Assembly: GCF_000208865.1 (NCBI RefSeq)
Contig: NC_018395.1
Span: 1,457,920 to 1,521,919, forward strand
DNA: 64,000 nucleotides
Source: Neospora caninum Liverpool
Taxonomy: Eukaryota; Apicomplexa; Conoidasida; Eucoccidiorida; Sarcocystidae
Direction of reading: 5' to 3'
A program made the translations under genes and the position numbers. Under the pieces are notes generated by a model. That model was not told the DNA's origin. It made no database searches and saw only the letters and a list, made by a program, of their open reading frames with translations. Within the stretch, counting starts at the first letter, position 1. Each line of letters opens with the position of its first letter. This document shows positions 12,369-23,751 of this stretch, in pieces.

Positions 12369-14826
12369 GGGAACTGGCGGCTCTCGTCGTTGTGTCGACA
12401 CCACTCTGAGAGATCGTCCTGCTGGATGGCGTGGAGGGCCAGAAATGACGCGTGAGGGGTCTCTTGCAAGGTGTCGAGAAAGCTGGTGCATTTTACTCTT
12501 GGAAGACGTCTTGTGCCTGCTCTCTGCGTTCTTGCCTGATCTATTCGGTCTCATTTCAGCGAGAGTTACAAGCTGTGTTCATCAGTTCTGTGTTGTGTTG
12601 ATCCACGACGGCGCCAGAGGTTGATGAACCGAGTACACTGCGGGGCGTGCAGAGCATTGCCAGGACTCTCCAAGTCCGAAGGAGGCGTGTGCAGGACATG
12701 CGCTTCATGCTCAACGCGTTCGACGACGCCCTCAGACAGCCCATCGTTCTGGTACAAAACGGTTTTTCTCGAAAAATAGTTAGAGCCACGCCCTGTCAAA
12801 CCACGAGACACCTGTGCGGCTCGCTCGGCGGCCATTCCCGGGCACGCACTGGGCGCCAAAGATGAGCATGGCAAGGGCTCTGTTTTAACGCCTTCTCTAC
12901 TCAGCTTTATCAATGTTGCAACGGTTTTAATTTCCGTCTCACCGTCGGCCACCGCCGAACCAAACTTGAGGGCCTTTGCACTTACGCTACAGCTCTAGAC
13001 AGTTCCCTGTGTTGCGAGCCTGTGCTCCTGTCGAATCACACCACCTCTCATTCTGATAGAACGCAGTGCCTGTAGGGTGGCTGAGTCCGACACAATGCAG
13101 AGAAGACAACGCGAGGTTGCGCGGTATTCGGCAGGCCGTGCCGAGGCGAAAAACGTGCCTGTAGGCTAGCCCTGCGACAGTTGCTGTAAGAGCCGTTTGA
13201 CTGGCTTTAAAAAACGGACGCGAGTAACTTTCACTGGCGAGCCTCAAAAGGCTAAACAATCCACCGTTCTCTGAGGCAGATGCTGCAGACTTTGTGAATA
13301 GAGCCGCGTATGCCACGCCTGTCAACGTGTCTCGGACCACAAGAGAAAGCTCGCCACTTCCGCGGCGAAAGCTGTAGACTCGTGAGAAAGCCTCCCGGTT
13401 CCTCGCGAGGACTGTTTTCAGTTTAACGCGAAGATGCGTCAAGAAAGCAAAATGACAGGCCCCCAAAAGCAGAAACATGGGTTCCGCATTCACGCTTTGT
13501 CGGGATGTTCCTGGGGCTTCCTGCCCAGTGGCAGCGCGGTGGCGGGTGCCCGCGGGTTCGGCGAACCGCGTGCTCTTGCTGTCCGCGTGAACAACGTTTA
13601 CAGTTCCCAGCACTGCCTTCCTTCAAAATCTCAAAAAAGAGAGTCAAAACGCCTCTGCAGCCGTCCTGGAAACCGATCTTTGGAGTTTCGCGGACCGGCT
13701 TGGTTGGCGCATCTGCAATTGCGCAAGGATTGCGGCTTTGCGAAACCAGCGCTCGCTCGTTTGTGTCTGTGTCTTGTCGATTTGCGTGCATGCTCCAGTT
13801 GAGGCTCTTACTGTAGCTTCAGCAAAGACGGAATAAAAACGTAAATTCTCATCGAAACAGTTTACCGTCGTCTTCCCTCCCCTGCGGAAGAGTGGCGTCC
13901 AAGCAGTCGAGGAAACGAGGAACTTCTCGACGTCAGTTGTGGTTTCTCACACAAGTTGGCGCCGATTCTTTGAGCGGCTGGGTTTGTTTCGCCAGGGATC
14001 TTCCTCGGGAGCCAGGAACCTCCCGCAGGAGCCTTTTCTTTGAGGATTTCCTTTACCTTTCTTATCCGAGGCGATCTCCGTCCAGCCTCCGGACTCAACA
14101 CTCGAGTGCAATTTCTCCTCCAAGCGACCGGTGCTGCGTACGCGTTGGCCGCCTCGTTTTCACCTGCTTGCTGCTGTAGTTGTTTCCAAGATCGTCTTTC
14201 ACGTCTCGTCCCCCGCGTGTTTTTGCCCCCGCAACCCGGTCCGAATTTTTTTAAGCGGAACCTGTGGCCTCGTAACACGGCACGGCGTCGGCGGGGATCA
14301 GGCAGACCCCCAACCGTCAGTTCTCGCCGTACTTTTTTGGAGACAGAGAATGGCGGGCGCTGAAATCCACGGCTTTGTGCAGAGCCGGCTATAGCTCTGG
14401 CATCCAAACAACCATTAAGAGCCGCGTGAGGCAAGGCACATGGTCAGCAGCGTCGGCGGGCGGGCCCTGTGCGGGTTCCCAGTCCGTTCTGACATGTCCT
14501 GTTGCACGTGCCTCACCGGCTCACGCACTCCGTACCTCCTTCCATCCAACTCTGTATGTGTTGCGATTGGTTTTCAAGATCTCTCCTTTCGCCGAGCTTA
14601 GCGTGGGTGGTGCGTTGGATCGAACCGCCTGTGTACGCAGACGCCACCTTTCCCCTTGAGGACGCGAGCAACCCACGCGATCGTTGAGCCTTTTTACGTT
14701 TCCAGGCGGACTCGCAAGGCATCGTTTCTGTTTGATCCGCGGGCTCGGAACTCCCTTTTCTCACCAGATGGGGTCTGTCCTGGGCTCAGTTGTTGTCATG
14801 CAGACGGGCCTCTCTTGGATGTGAGA

Positions 14827-17800
14827 ATGCCTGTCAAAAAGGCGAATCCACGTCCCCTGCAGGGGACTGCGGGATCGGGCTTCTCACAGAGGCAGGCGAT
14901 GACTCCATGGAGTTCAGAGTCGTCGGACGATGAGCCAAGCCCGAAACCGAAGTCAATGCCCTCGCGTGCGCAGGGATCGGGCGCGGACGCAGACTCAAAG
15001 GATGCCTGGCAAAAACCCAAGGGGCCGCCGCCGCTGCCATTCCCTCTCCCGGCCGGAGACGCACCCGCTCCAGAGCCTTCCCCGTTGCCGGGCGATGGCG
15101 GCCGTCGAGGCCAGAACACACTGCTCGACCCTGGCCTCGAGGAGGCGCCTCGGAGAACGAAAACTTCCTCCGCGATCCGGAAACTCCCCAGCGAAGGTGC
15201 ACGCCTCGGCGCTAAGGCAGACAGTCCGTCCCCGCCGTCGATGGCAAGCCAGCCGGCCGGCAAAGCTCCAGGCATCAAAGCTCCGAAGGGAAGCCCAGGA
15301 GCAAAGGCTGCGAGTGCCTTGTCAGGGGGCAAGCTCCAGGTGATTGGCGAAACAGAGGTTTCGATGGGCGCGCAAGAGGACAGCCCAACTGGCGAACCTG
15401 CAGCGGCGGGACCCGCGGCCGGCCGGCCTGCGCAGCAGGCGGAGGCTGCGGGCCAAATGGCGACGAAATCGTCGGTCAAACAAACGCCTCGTGGACCGGC
15501 GCTGCTTCCCAAGGCAGCGAAAAAAGCTCCACCAGGAGCGTCGGAAGTCCATACACCCGCGTCAGCGGCGAGCGACGCAGCGAAGGCACGCATTGCTGCG
15601 GCCGCCATGGCGGAGCTCGGCCCCGTCTCGACGGAGAGGTCAAAAGTTAGCAATCGCTCGGTAACTTCGAGCTCTACAGGCCGCACGGCGAACGCAGCCG
15701 AGAAGGCAGCGATGCGGAGTGAAATGCGCGCCGCAGGGAAAAAGGCTTCCGTATTCAACTTCGGCAAGGAGGAGGGTGAACAGTTGGAGGTGATGCTTCA
15801 ACTTGCTGAAAAGGCTGTTGCGGGCGCGAAAAAGAGCCGCGAGAAGGTGGGCACGGATGGGAAGAGAGGGAAGGCTGACCGGGAACGTCTGAAACACCTG
15901 GAAGAGTACAAAGACAAACTGGAGAAGCAGTTGGAGGAGACACAACGGACTGCCGAGGCCGAAAAGAACGAACTGCGAAAAGAAATCGCTGCACGGGAAA
16001 ACTCGTTGAATGTGCAGAGCGCTGCTCGACTTCGTGAGATTCAGAAGCGAATCAGCGACATGGAGGCCTATTACCGAAACAAGCTAGACGTCCAGGCGGA
16101 AGAGAAACGCGAAGCGAATCAGGCACGCGAGAGACTGGAACGGGAGATCGCCTCCCTTCGAGAGCAGCACAGACGAGATCTCGCCGAGACCAGTCGCGCG
16201 AGAGAACGGGACGCCGCGAAAAGTGAACACAAACTTCAGTCCATGACGGAGACGATTCAGTCGTTGACCACCTCCGTGGCTCAGCTCCAGGAAATCAGCG
16301 ATGTGTCGCGATCGGCGCTGCAGGCCATGGAGGAAAGGAACAAGTTGGCGGCGGCGAAAATAGAGATCATGAGTAAAAAGGAGGCTGAACGCGAAAAGGA
16401 AATGCGCAAGCTCATGCCCACTCGGGAAGCTAAGCGTCTCGCCTTTCGAGCCTTACAAAAGGGACGGGCTGTGGAAATGATTTTTCATGTCATTGAGCAC
16501 GCAAGCAACACTGTGCTGGATAAGGCGTGGGCCCTTGCGAAGATGAGCGAAGTCGTTGGCGGAAGCTCTTCGAATCTGCTCTTCACCAGAGGTCGAGACC
16601 CCATCGAGGAACGTCTCCTGCAATTCAGGAAGGAGCAGATGTTCCTCATGACGGAAAATGAGAGGCTGATGAGCGAGGTACAGTGCGAGCGGGTTCTCTC
16701 GAGATAGCGTGCCCAGTTTGCAAAGAAGCCCTGACAAATCCCCGCAGATCTCATTTGTGTCCTATGCCCAGTGGTTCCGTGTTTGCCACGCGCCACCCGG
16801 GCAGCGGAACAGGACGATCTGCTCTCTGCCTGCACAGCTTACCTGGGGCTGTGATGACCGGCCAGCCGTGGATCGCGGCCCCGCACTCTCGCGAGGCACG
16901 CCGGGGAACTGGCGGCCAGTCCTTCCTTAACAATGCCACAGGGTCTGGGTTCTGCCTCCTCCGTTTCGTGTGCATTCAGGTTTCGCGCCTGCAAGAGATC
17001 GTGGCACAAAACAAGGGCATTTCCCTGGTAAGCTCGACCCCGATGCGCGCCACTAGCACAAGGCGCCCTGGAGATTATCTCAGAACCTCGAGAACGTTCC
17101 ACCTCTCTTCGACTTTGCCCCGACACTTTCCACGGAATCGCTCGCCGACTGGCGTTTCGTTTCCGGTGTTGCGCATTGTGACACTGTGTGCAGGCAGTAG
17201 GAGCGCAAGAACAATCCAGATTGCTAGAGCAAATCGTCGGCGAACCAAACTGTCGGGTCCCCGCGACGCGCTGGCTCTTTTCCGTCGTCCAGACGGTGGT
17301 CAAAAGGCGGCTTCTCCTAGGCTTCACAGCGTAAGCGCAGAACGTTTGATCGCTCCGCAAAACGGTTCGTCCGCAGGAGTGTAACAGACGTGTAGCGGAC
17401 CTGATGAATTTCAGATTTTTGATCTGCCATACCCCGGGAGAACTGCTCAAGCCGAAGCCTGCGGGGTTTGGAGGGAACCGGCTTCCTGTTGAGATTCAGA
17501 GCCTTTCTCAGGACAGTGCGTCTAGCTATCCTTCCCGGCCATTCGTGTATGGAGTTTCTGATGTGTGCACTTTTCTGTGCTGTGAATACCTGGGGTGGAT
17601 TGAACCTACAGACTGCTTTTGTGCCGAGTGCTGATGTGCGCGAAGGCTCTATAGACCGAGTGGAAATCTCGTGGGGTTGGGATAAATAAACAGTTGGGCA
17701 CGTGGGAAACGTCAGCCCACACGACCAAACCTCTGCATGTTCATGCGCGGGGCGTGTACTGACTTGCGTTCTCTGTTCGTGTGAATGCGACGAAAATGCA

Positions 17801-19539
17801 CCGGAAAGGAAAAGACGTGCACAATCCCTAACTGGGGAAACCGCGTGACTCGCATTCCTTGACCCTTTCAAATCTGTAAAGGCGGGTGCCGTCGGTTGAC
17901 GCGCGGCCTCGTAGCAAGCGCGCGGTTCATACTGCAGTTGTAATGCTGACGCGAAGGCAAATCCTTGTCGGTGGGGATTCGTCCTTTCGTCCAAATGAGA
18001 AGACGCGCCTGTGCGTTCGCTTTCGACCTGTTCCAGGCTCAAGGACGTCGTGGCCGAAGACAAACGAGACGACACAGTCCGCTCGCTGCAAGATCGATTC
18101 AACGAAATGCGACTCGCTGCCTACAACGACATGATGAAGAAGATAGCGATGACGAGGATGCTGTGTGTTATCAAGTAAGTAATTTCGACCCTTTGGAGCC
18201 GTTTTCGAGATGGGCGAGTGTTTCGCACCCTCCTGACTCTGCCGAGTCTCTTCCTGGCGTGGGAGGCATCGCCTGACGGCCACCGCTTGTCGTCTGGTCC
18301 CTGGGCCCTAAAGTTCCTGTGGAGGCTTCCCATGCCTACCGCCACGGCTGTACCAGAAGCAAGTGCTCTCCGAGTATCACGAAAGCTCCGTGTGCATCGG
18401 GCTCGCCCCAATCTCTGCTGTCACTTTCCAGGAATCTTTGGACCAAAACGGCCTTCCGGTCCTTCTCTGCCTTAATGATGAATGCAGCGGCCAGACTAGG
18501 TGAGAAGGAAACTCGATATCATCTGGCAGCTCTAGGGATACTTCCCGCCGCAGTGAAGGGGGACACCACCGCCGCCGCCCCCCATCCCCAGCGTGTTCCA
18601 CAAGAAACATGATCTGCCGGCAAAATTCTGTGGTTTTCCCCGGATGGTTCCCGCACAGGGTGTACCGGGGGCTGGCTATCCGCCTTCGTCAGAAGACTCT
18701 TTTTGCGCTAACTGTGCCTTGCCGCCCAGAGTTGACAAGTCGGGGGAGTGGCGTAGTTCACGGAACATCACACGGAGCGGTTCTTGTGACCAGGGGTGAC
18801 GACACCCGCGCTGGAGGCGTCACGCTAATCAAAATTTGTGCTTTTTATCGGATCTCTTGTATGGGCCCGAAGCCCTTTTGAAGGACGTCTCATTTGTGAC
18901 AGAGTTTCAATGCTTCTCCTGTTTCCTGCAGCGAGAATACACGATCGGAGCCAATTTCTGCAACAGAACCCAGGAGGAGCTCTTGCCGTCGACAGCTCTT
19001 CTTTTCGAGTGGCCTCAGGAGAGATGCAAAGGGTTGCCGTGTTCCAAGGGCCGAAGGCTGCCTCAGGCCAGTTTTTACCACCAGCTACGTTCAAGGACGA
19101 GTCGTTTCTCCCGACGAACGCGCCTGTTGCAGTACAGCCGTACTATTACGGCCACCTCCCATCCGTGCAGAGAAAGAGAGCGCAAAACATGTTTGTTCCC
19201 ATACGGGAGGCGCCTCCCGTCCCGGTGGGATATCTTGGTCAGGCAGGGTACATGGATGAGCAGCTGACGGTGGGTGTGCCCGTCAGTGACGTCAGGAGCT
19301 CGCAGGCCCCGCCGTTCCCTACCCCGATGGGCACACGCCTGAACGCGGTATCCAAAAACATCCCTCCGGACCCGTATTCTTCTGGGACCGCCCGTGAGAA
19401 AATCGACGAGACCGCAGGGACGTTCAGGATGCGGACTGCGCAACAGGGTCTCCAGAAAAGATTGTGGGTCCGCCCAGACGCAGCTGGGAGTGCTGGTGGG
19501 GTTGATGGGGTTGACGGAGTCGGGAAACCCGTCGACTGA
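14827..19539 (+). CDS. Long coiled-coil protein of unknown function, possible cytoskeletal scaffold
   Basis: Six exons join in phase: 14827-16677, 16980-17027, 17194-17330, 18037-18174, 18432-18499, 18932-19539, giving 949 residues. The start is the first ATG of the frame (GTGAGAATGCC). Residues 1 to about 300 are Pro/Ala/Lys-rich and probably disordered. About 310-620 is a charged heptad coiled coil (for example KHLEEYKDKLEKQLEE). The small middle exons encode amphipathic, Trp/Phe/Arg-containing helices (RWLFSVVQTVVKRRLL; IKNLWTKTAFRSFSAL). The last 200 residues are Pro/Tyr-rich and unstructured. There is no signal peptide and no membrane segment. I do not recognise the family; the layout would suit a centrosome, conoid or pellicle scaffold, which is inference. 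The phase match across five introns makes the model solid although the function is unknown. Confidence 0.85.
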
Positions 19540-22500
19540 TAGAACCTCTGCATGCCTCGTCGACGGCTGTGCCGGAAAGGAATAGGCGCCGCAAGGTCGC
19601 TACTGAGCCGTGTGTGGTCAATGAGACAGGCGGAGGCTTTCTAGCCACACCGTAGGGACGAAGCAGCGACAGAAGTCAAGTGTGTTTTCTTACCCCTGAA
19701 GTGAAGCAATAGGAAAAATGAACCGGGGGGGGGGGGGGGGCAAGATTTGCTTGGTGAGCCGCTGCTATTGTCAAACTGGTCGTGGCGAACCAAACTGTTT
19801 AGTCAACCGCTGGGGTGTTTGGGAGCTGAGAAAGAGGCAGGTGGGTGCCTTTTCGATGCTCGTATCCTCGTGTCAAACACATCCGTGAGGTACTAGTGGA
19901 GAGCTGGCCTCAACTGGGGGAATGCAGGACGTGCTCTCGGTTGTTCACAGCTTCCTGCCCGCACGCGTTTTGGCTCTAGAACACAGACAAGCGCCAACTA
20001 CAGACATAAACAGGCTGGTTTTCCTGGAACACTGTCGCTGGTTAGGGTGTGCGATATTCGTGTCTTGCGTGTTGCGTGCGTAACGAACAAGACACGAGTA
20101 TCTCTGGTCTGTACGGCTTCTGCGTGGAGACCATGCAATGCCTACGATGCCTCGAGCTTTCGAGTTTTGAGCGGAAACGTTGCATCCTCTCGTAACAAGG
20201 TAATGCCCAACCGGTCGATTCTGACTCCTCACTAGCCAGGTTGGTGGCTTCCAGTGGCTTTCACTTGAATACACAACTATCTTTGCCGCGGAGAGCCTGC
20301 CGAAAGCAGTCACTGCATAGTAGTAATCTCGAGTATCCCAAGAGACAGTGGTAAGCTGGAGAGGGGCACTCACACGACAGAGTACGCAGGCGGTTGCAGT
20401 TTTCACGACACCGCACTCTGCCGGACGAAGCTTTTGAAGGCTGCGGATGAGAAAAAATATGGGGTTCGCAGATGGAACACGAATACGCTTCTCGGTGTCA
20501 TAGATTTGAGCCGACCCTCTCGCAACTGTTCTGTCAGGACGCAGGTGGTCCACAAGCCACTCGGTATTTTGTGGCTCAATCCAGTTTTTCTTCGGCGGCC
20601 AGTCAGAAATGAGTTCAGCGTTTCCACACAGCTTCACCATTGCTGCTGTCTGTCTGCCACATTAACCATGATCCACGATGGCACACTTCGCATCATCACC
20701 TCGGCGTTACTGCCCTCCGGCTGTCCAGTTCGACGGGAGAAGCCGTGCGTGACTGTAGCAGCTGGCTTTGCCGGTCCCTGACTTTTGGATCCACAAGGAG
20801 CAAACTCGGCGAACACATGGAAGACTGCACAAGGCCGAGCTGTAAATATCGGTGTTATGCTCGTAGATCGCTAAGCCTGGACGATCTACCACGCTCGATG
20901 GAGATAGTGACGAGACGTCCCCCCCCCAAGGTTTTGGGACTACATCCATATGGCGACATACGCTGGGCTGCTACGAACGACAGAAGTGTTTCACCCCTGG
21001 TCAGTCCCTGCTCTCAACGAACAGCAGGGAAACCGACAGAGAAAAGAGCCAATCATGACATGCCACGTCACAACCGGCACAGAAACACGGGACGGGTAAT
21101 GGGCGTCCTGCACGCACTCTCGGGAGCACTGATAGACAAGCCAGCGGATGGCGCCACTCCACCGTCAACAGTAAAAACATGGCAAACACACTTCAAAAGG
21201 AGGCGACCTCGTGTCTCGACTTCTAGTTAAAGAATCAAGCTGTAGTGACGCCTTTAATTGGCATCCCGTGGTCTCGATCAGACGTCCTTGAGCGCGTTTG
21301 GACACCTATTTGCCAAACGTGACGAGCTGTGTACTATCTCTGTTCACCTCCCCTTCCAGGTCGTTCCACTTTTTACCGTCTGACTGGAGAGCAGAGCTGC
21401 CTTTGCCGTTGTAGCTCCTCCATAACGCCCCCCAGTTGCAACGGGCAACAGACGTGTGGACGCGGGTTAATCAAAAGCCTCGTTTCTGCCGTGACCGACA
21501 CTTCGTATGGCAGCCGGTCTGTGCGCGGACTCCGCCGAACTTCTTACACTTCAGAGTTTCTCACGACAACCCCCCTTGAGGCGCCACTTTTTTGACCTTG
21601 TTGAACGCGTGCTGTCGGCACGAAATCCAGCCACAAACTTTCTTCGGCACCCCGACACGAGTTCAAGACCAGCTGTGGTTCGTGCGTCCCCTCTTGCGGA
21701 TTAACGTCAACAAGCATTAATGGCCAAGCTCCCCGGGAGCACACTGGATAGAAATTCCACCGCGTTTGAGCGCGGTCAGTCGTTCAGCACCAGCATGGCG
21801 ACTGGAGGCATTTGCTAATGCAATCGCTATGCAACTTGGTGTCGCCTGTGTTTTTCTGGTGACACGTGTACGTGTGGGTCGGGAGAAATTCCGCCGCACC
21901 AGCTTCGTCGCCTTCGTTGTCCACAGATCAGCATCCCCGATGTCGACGGATCGGCAATCAGAGAGGCCCGAGACGTACCCCCCCTGCAATTTCCTTCGTG
22001 CGCTTCTGCCACGCACCGCGAGGGTGCACTCCTGTTTCCTTGACCAGGTCGCGGGATAGCTCGTTTACATCTACCGACGAGCTCATCTAGCAGTTTCGAA
22101 CGACACGACACACAAAGTGTTACGTTTGGGCCCGATGTGTTTCCGCTGCCGTGGTCTTTTGAGTCGGTCAGACCCCGCCCTGCATGGTGTATTCCTAGCC
22201 GTGTTGTTCTACCACTAGAACTGCTGCGCAAGGCCTCGATTGGATCCGGAAGTCACATGCGCCACTCGCGTGTGCTGGGTAGACGACTACGATTCACACA
22301 GGTGTGTATGAGCGCAAGGCCTTCTAGCGTTTGGCGCGCGGGCGGATGCCTGGCCAAAACCCAGGAGGGGAGGCGTGGAAACTTGCTTCTTGTCTCCAGT
22401 TCACTAACACGGCTTTTTTTATCACTTTGCTCGCGTGGAACTCTAGAAAGTGAGACCGCTCCCGTACATTCCTCCACGAAACTCGCGCCGGGAAGCCTTG

Positions 22501-23751
22501 TCCTCTATCCACACCACCACGCTGCGTCGCCGCCCTCTCTGTTCAGTGTTCTCTGGTCGCTGCTGCCGCGCGTCCATTCTGCGCTTGCGCCTTCACCTAA
22601 GTGTCCTCGTACCAAACTGCCAGTCGTCCCTGTACTCCAATGTAGCAGCAGCGACAGAATTTTGGTGTGTGTCCGTCCAACAAAGAGAATAAGGAACGGC
22701 GGGAAGAACAACGGCATGCTGTGAACGGTCTTATCAGTGGTACGTCTTCTGTTTTTCGGGGACGAAGAAGCCGAGGGGCATCTCAAAAAACATTCTGTTC
22801 CACTACATATCGCACCGTAAAAGAACGCGGAGGGCCGTGCCCCCCCTCCCCCCCTTGCACGTCCTCAGAGCTGCTGTGCTACAACGTACACGTAAAAGAA
22901 CTTTTCGTTGATGTCTTCATCCACGCGTCGGCGTTTCTCGAATTTCCTGCCTTTCGTCCAAGGACACCAACCCTGGGTCGCTACGGAAAAGGCCGTACTG
23001 CTCCCTGGCAATAGGTGGCCAGGGCAGTCGTTGCTGTGTCGTCGTGCTTCAGTGCCTATCGTCTCAGAAAAGTGTTTCTCTTCAGAGTGACTCCATTCCT
23101 CATTCGTCTCGAGACCCGAGTTCAGCCAGTGCCCTTCGTCAACAGTGGTCTCCAGTGGCGGTCAAGCTATGGGGCAAATCCGTTGTGCTTAAAAAACAGT
23201 ACCTCCGCAAAAATTCTTCCTTTTTGGTTTCCACAAGGGGGGTGATGTGACATCTGGGCATGCACCCCCGTGTCTCATGGCCTCGATGTATATACACCCG
23301 AGTCTGTCAGTTGAATGTGTGCCCGCACATCAGATGAAAGTGGAGGCAACCACCGTTCTCGAAAGGCCAACGGTACACCGCGAGAGGGCAAATTCCCGTG
23401 TGATGCACAGCGGGGAAACTGAGTATTCAGCGGGGCTTTGCATTTTGGCGTTCGAACACGCGCGCGTGTGTTGGCCAGCCTCCTGTGCCGTTCTCGGCTC
23501 ACTGCATTGCGTCCTCGCACAACAGGTGCTGCGCCATTCCGCTTGAGACACACGTGTGTCTGTATGTCCATGTCCACAGGATTCTTCCCGACAGACTGGT
23601 CCGCAGACCGCCGTCTGCTGAACTAGATCTTCCTCCGTCAAATTTCGCGCAAGACTGCAGCTGGACCAGGGAATTAAGCGTGCTCAGGCGGCCTGACTGC
23701 TCTGGCTTTCCTTCCACCCTTTCCTCTTTCTTCGTAATATAACTTGGAACC
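19540..23751. other. 4.2 kb spacer, no gene recognised
   Basis: It contains the coiled-coil gene 3' UTR and the upstream region of the phosphatase gene. Open frames of up to 196 codons occur on both strands (for example 20640-21230 and 22137-22724), but none shows a domain, compositional bias or splice continuation. Confidence 0.6.
19725..19740. repeat. poly-G tract
   Basis: An uninterrupted run of about 16 G, roughly 190 bases after the coiled-coil stop codon. Confidence 0.95.

Larger units (their letters stand above)
10777..14826. other. 4 kb spacer between helicase and coiled-coil gene
   Basis: No complete gene is visible. It should contain the helicase 3' UTR and the long 5' region of the next gene. 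Two short stretches with coding character (about 11034-11210 and 12617-12760) are reported under findings. Long minus-strand open frames at 12987-13613 and 13862-14434 have no family resemblance and no splice support, so I treat them as chance frames. Confidence 0.6.

Noticed and set aside
12987..13613. 208-codon minus-strand frame (contains MFLLLGACHFAFLTH)
   Set aside because: Long enough to notice, but without domain, repeat or splice continuation; it lies where the 5' region of the coiled-coil gene is expected.
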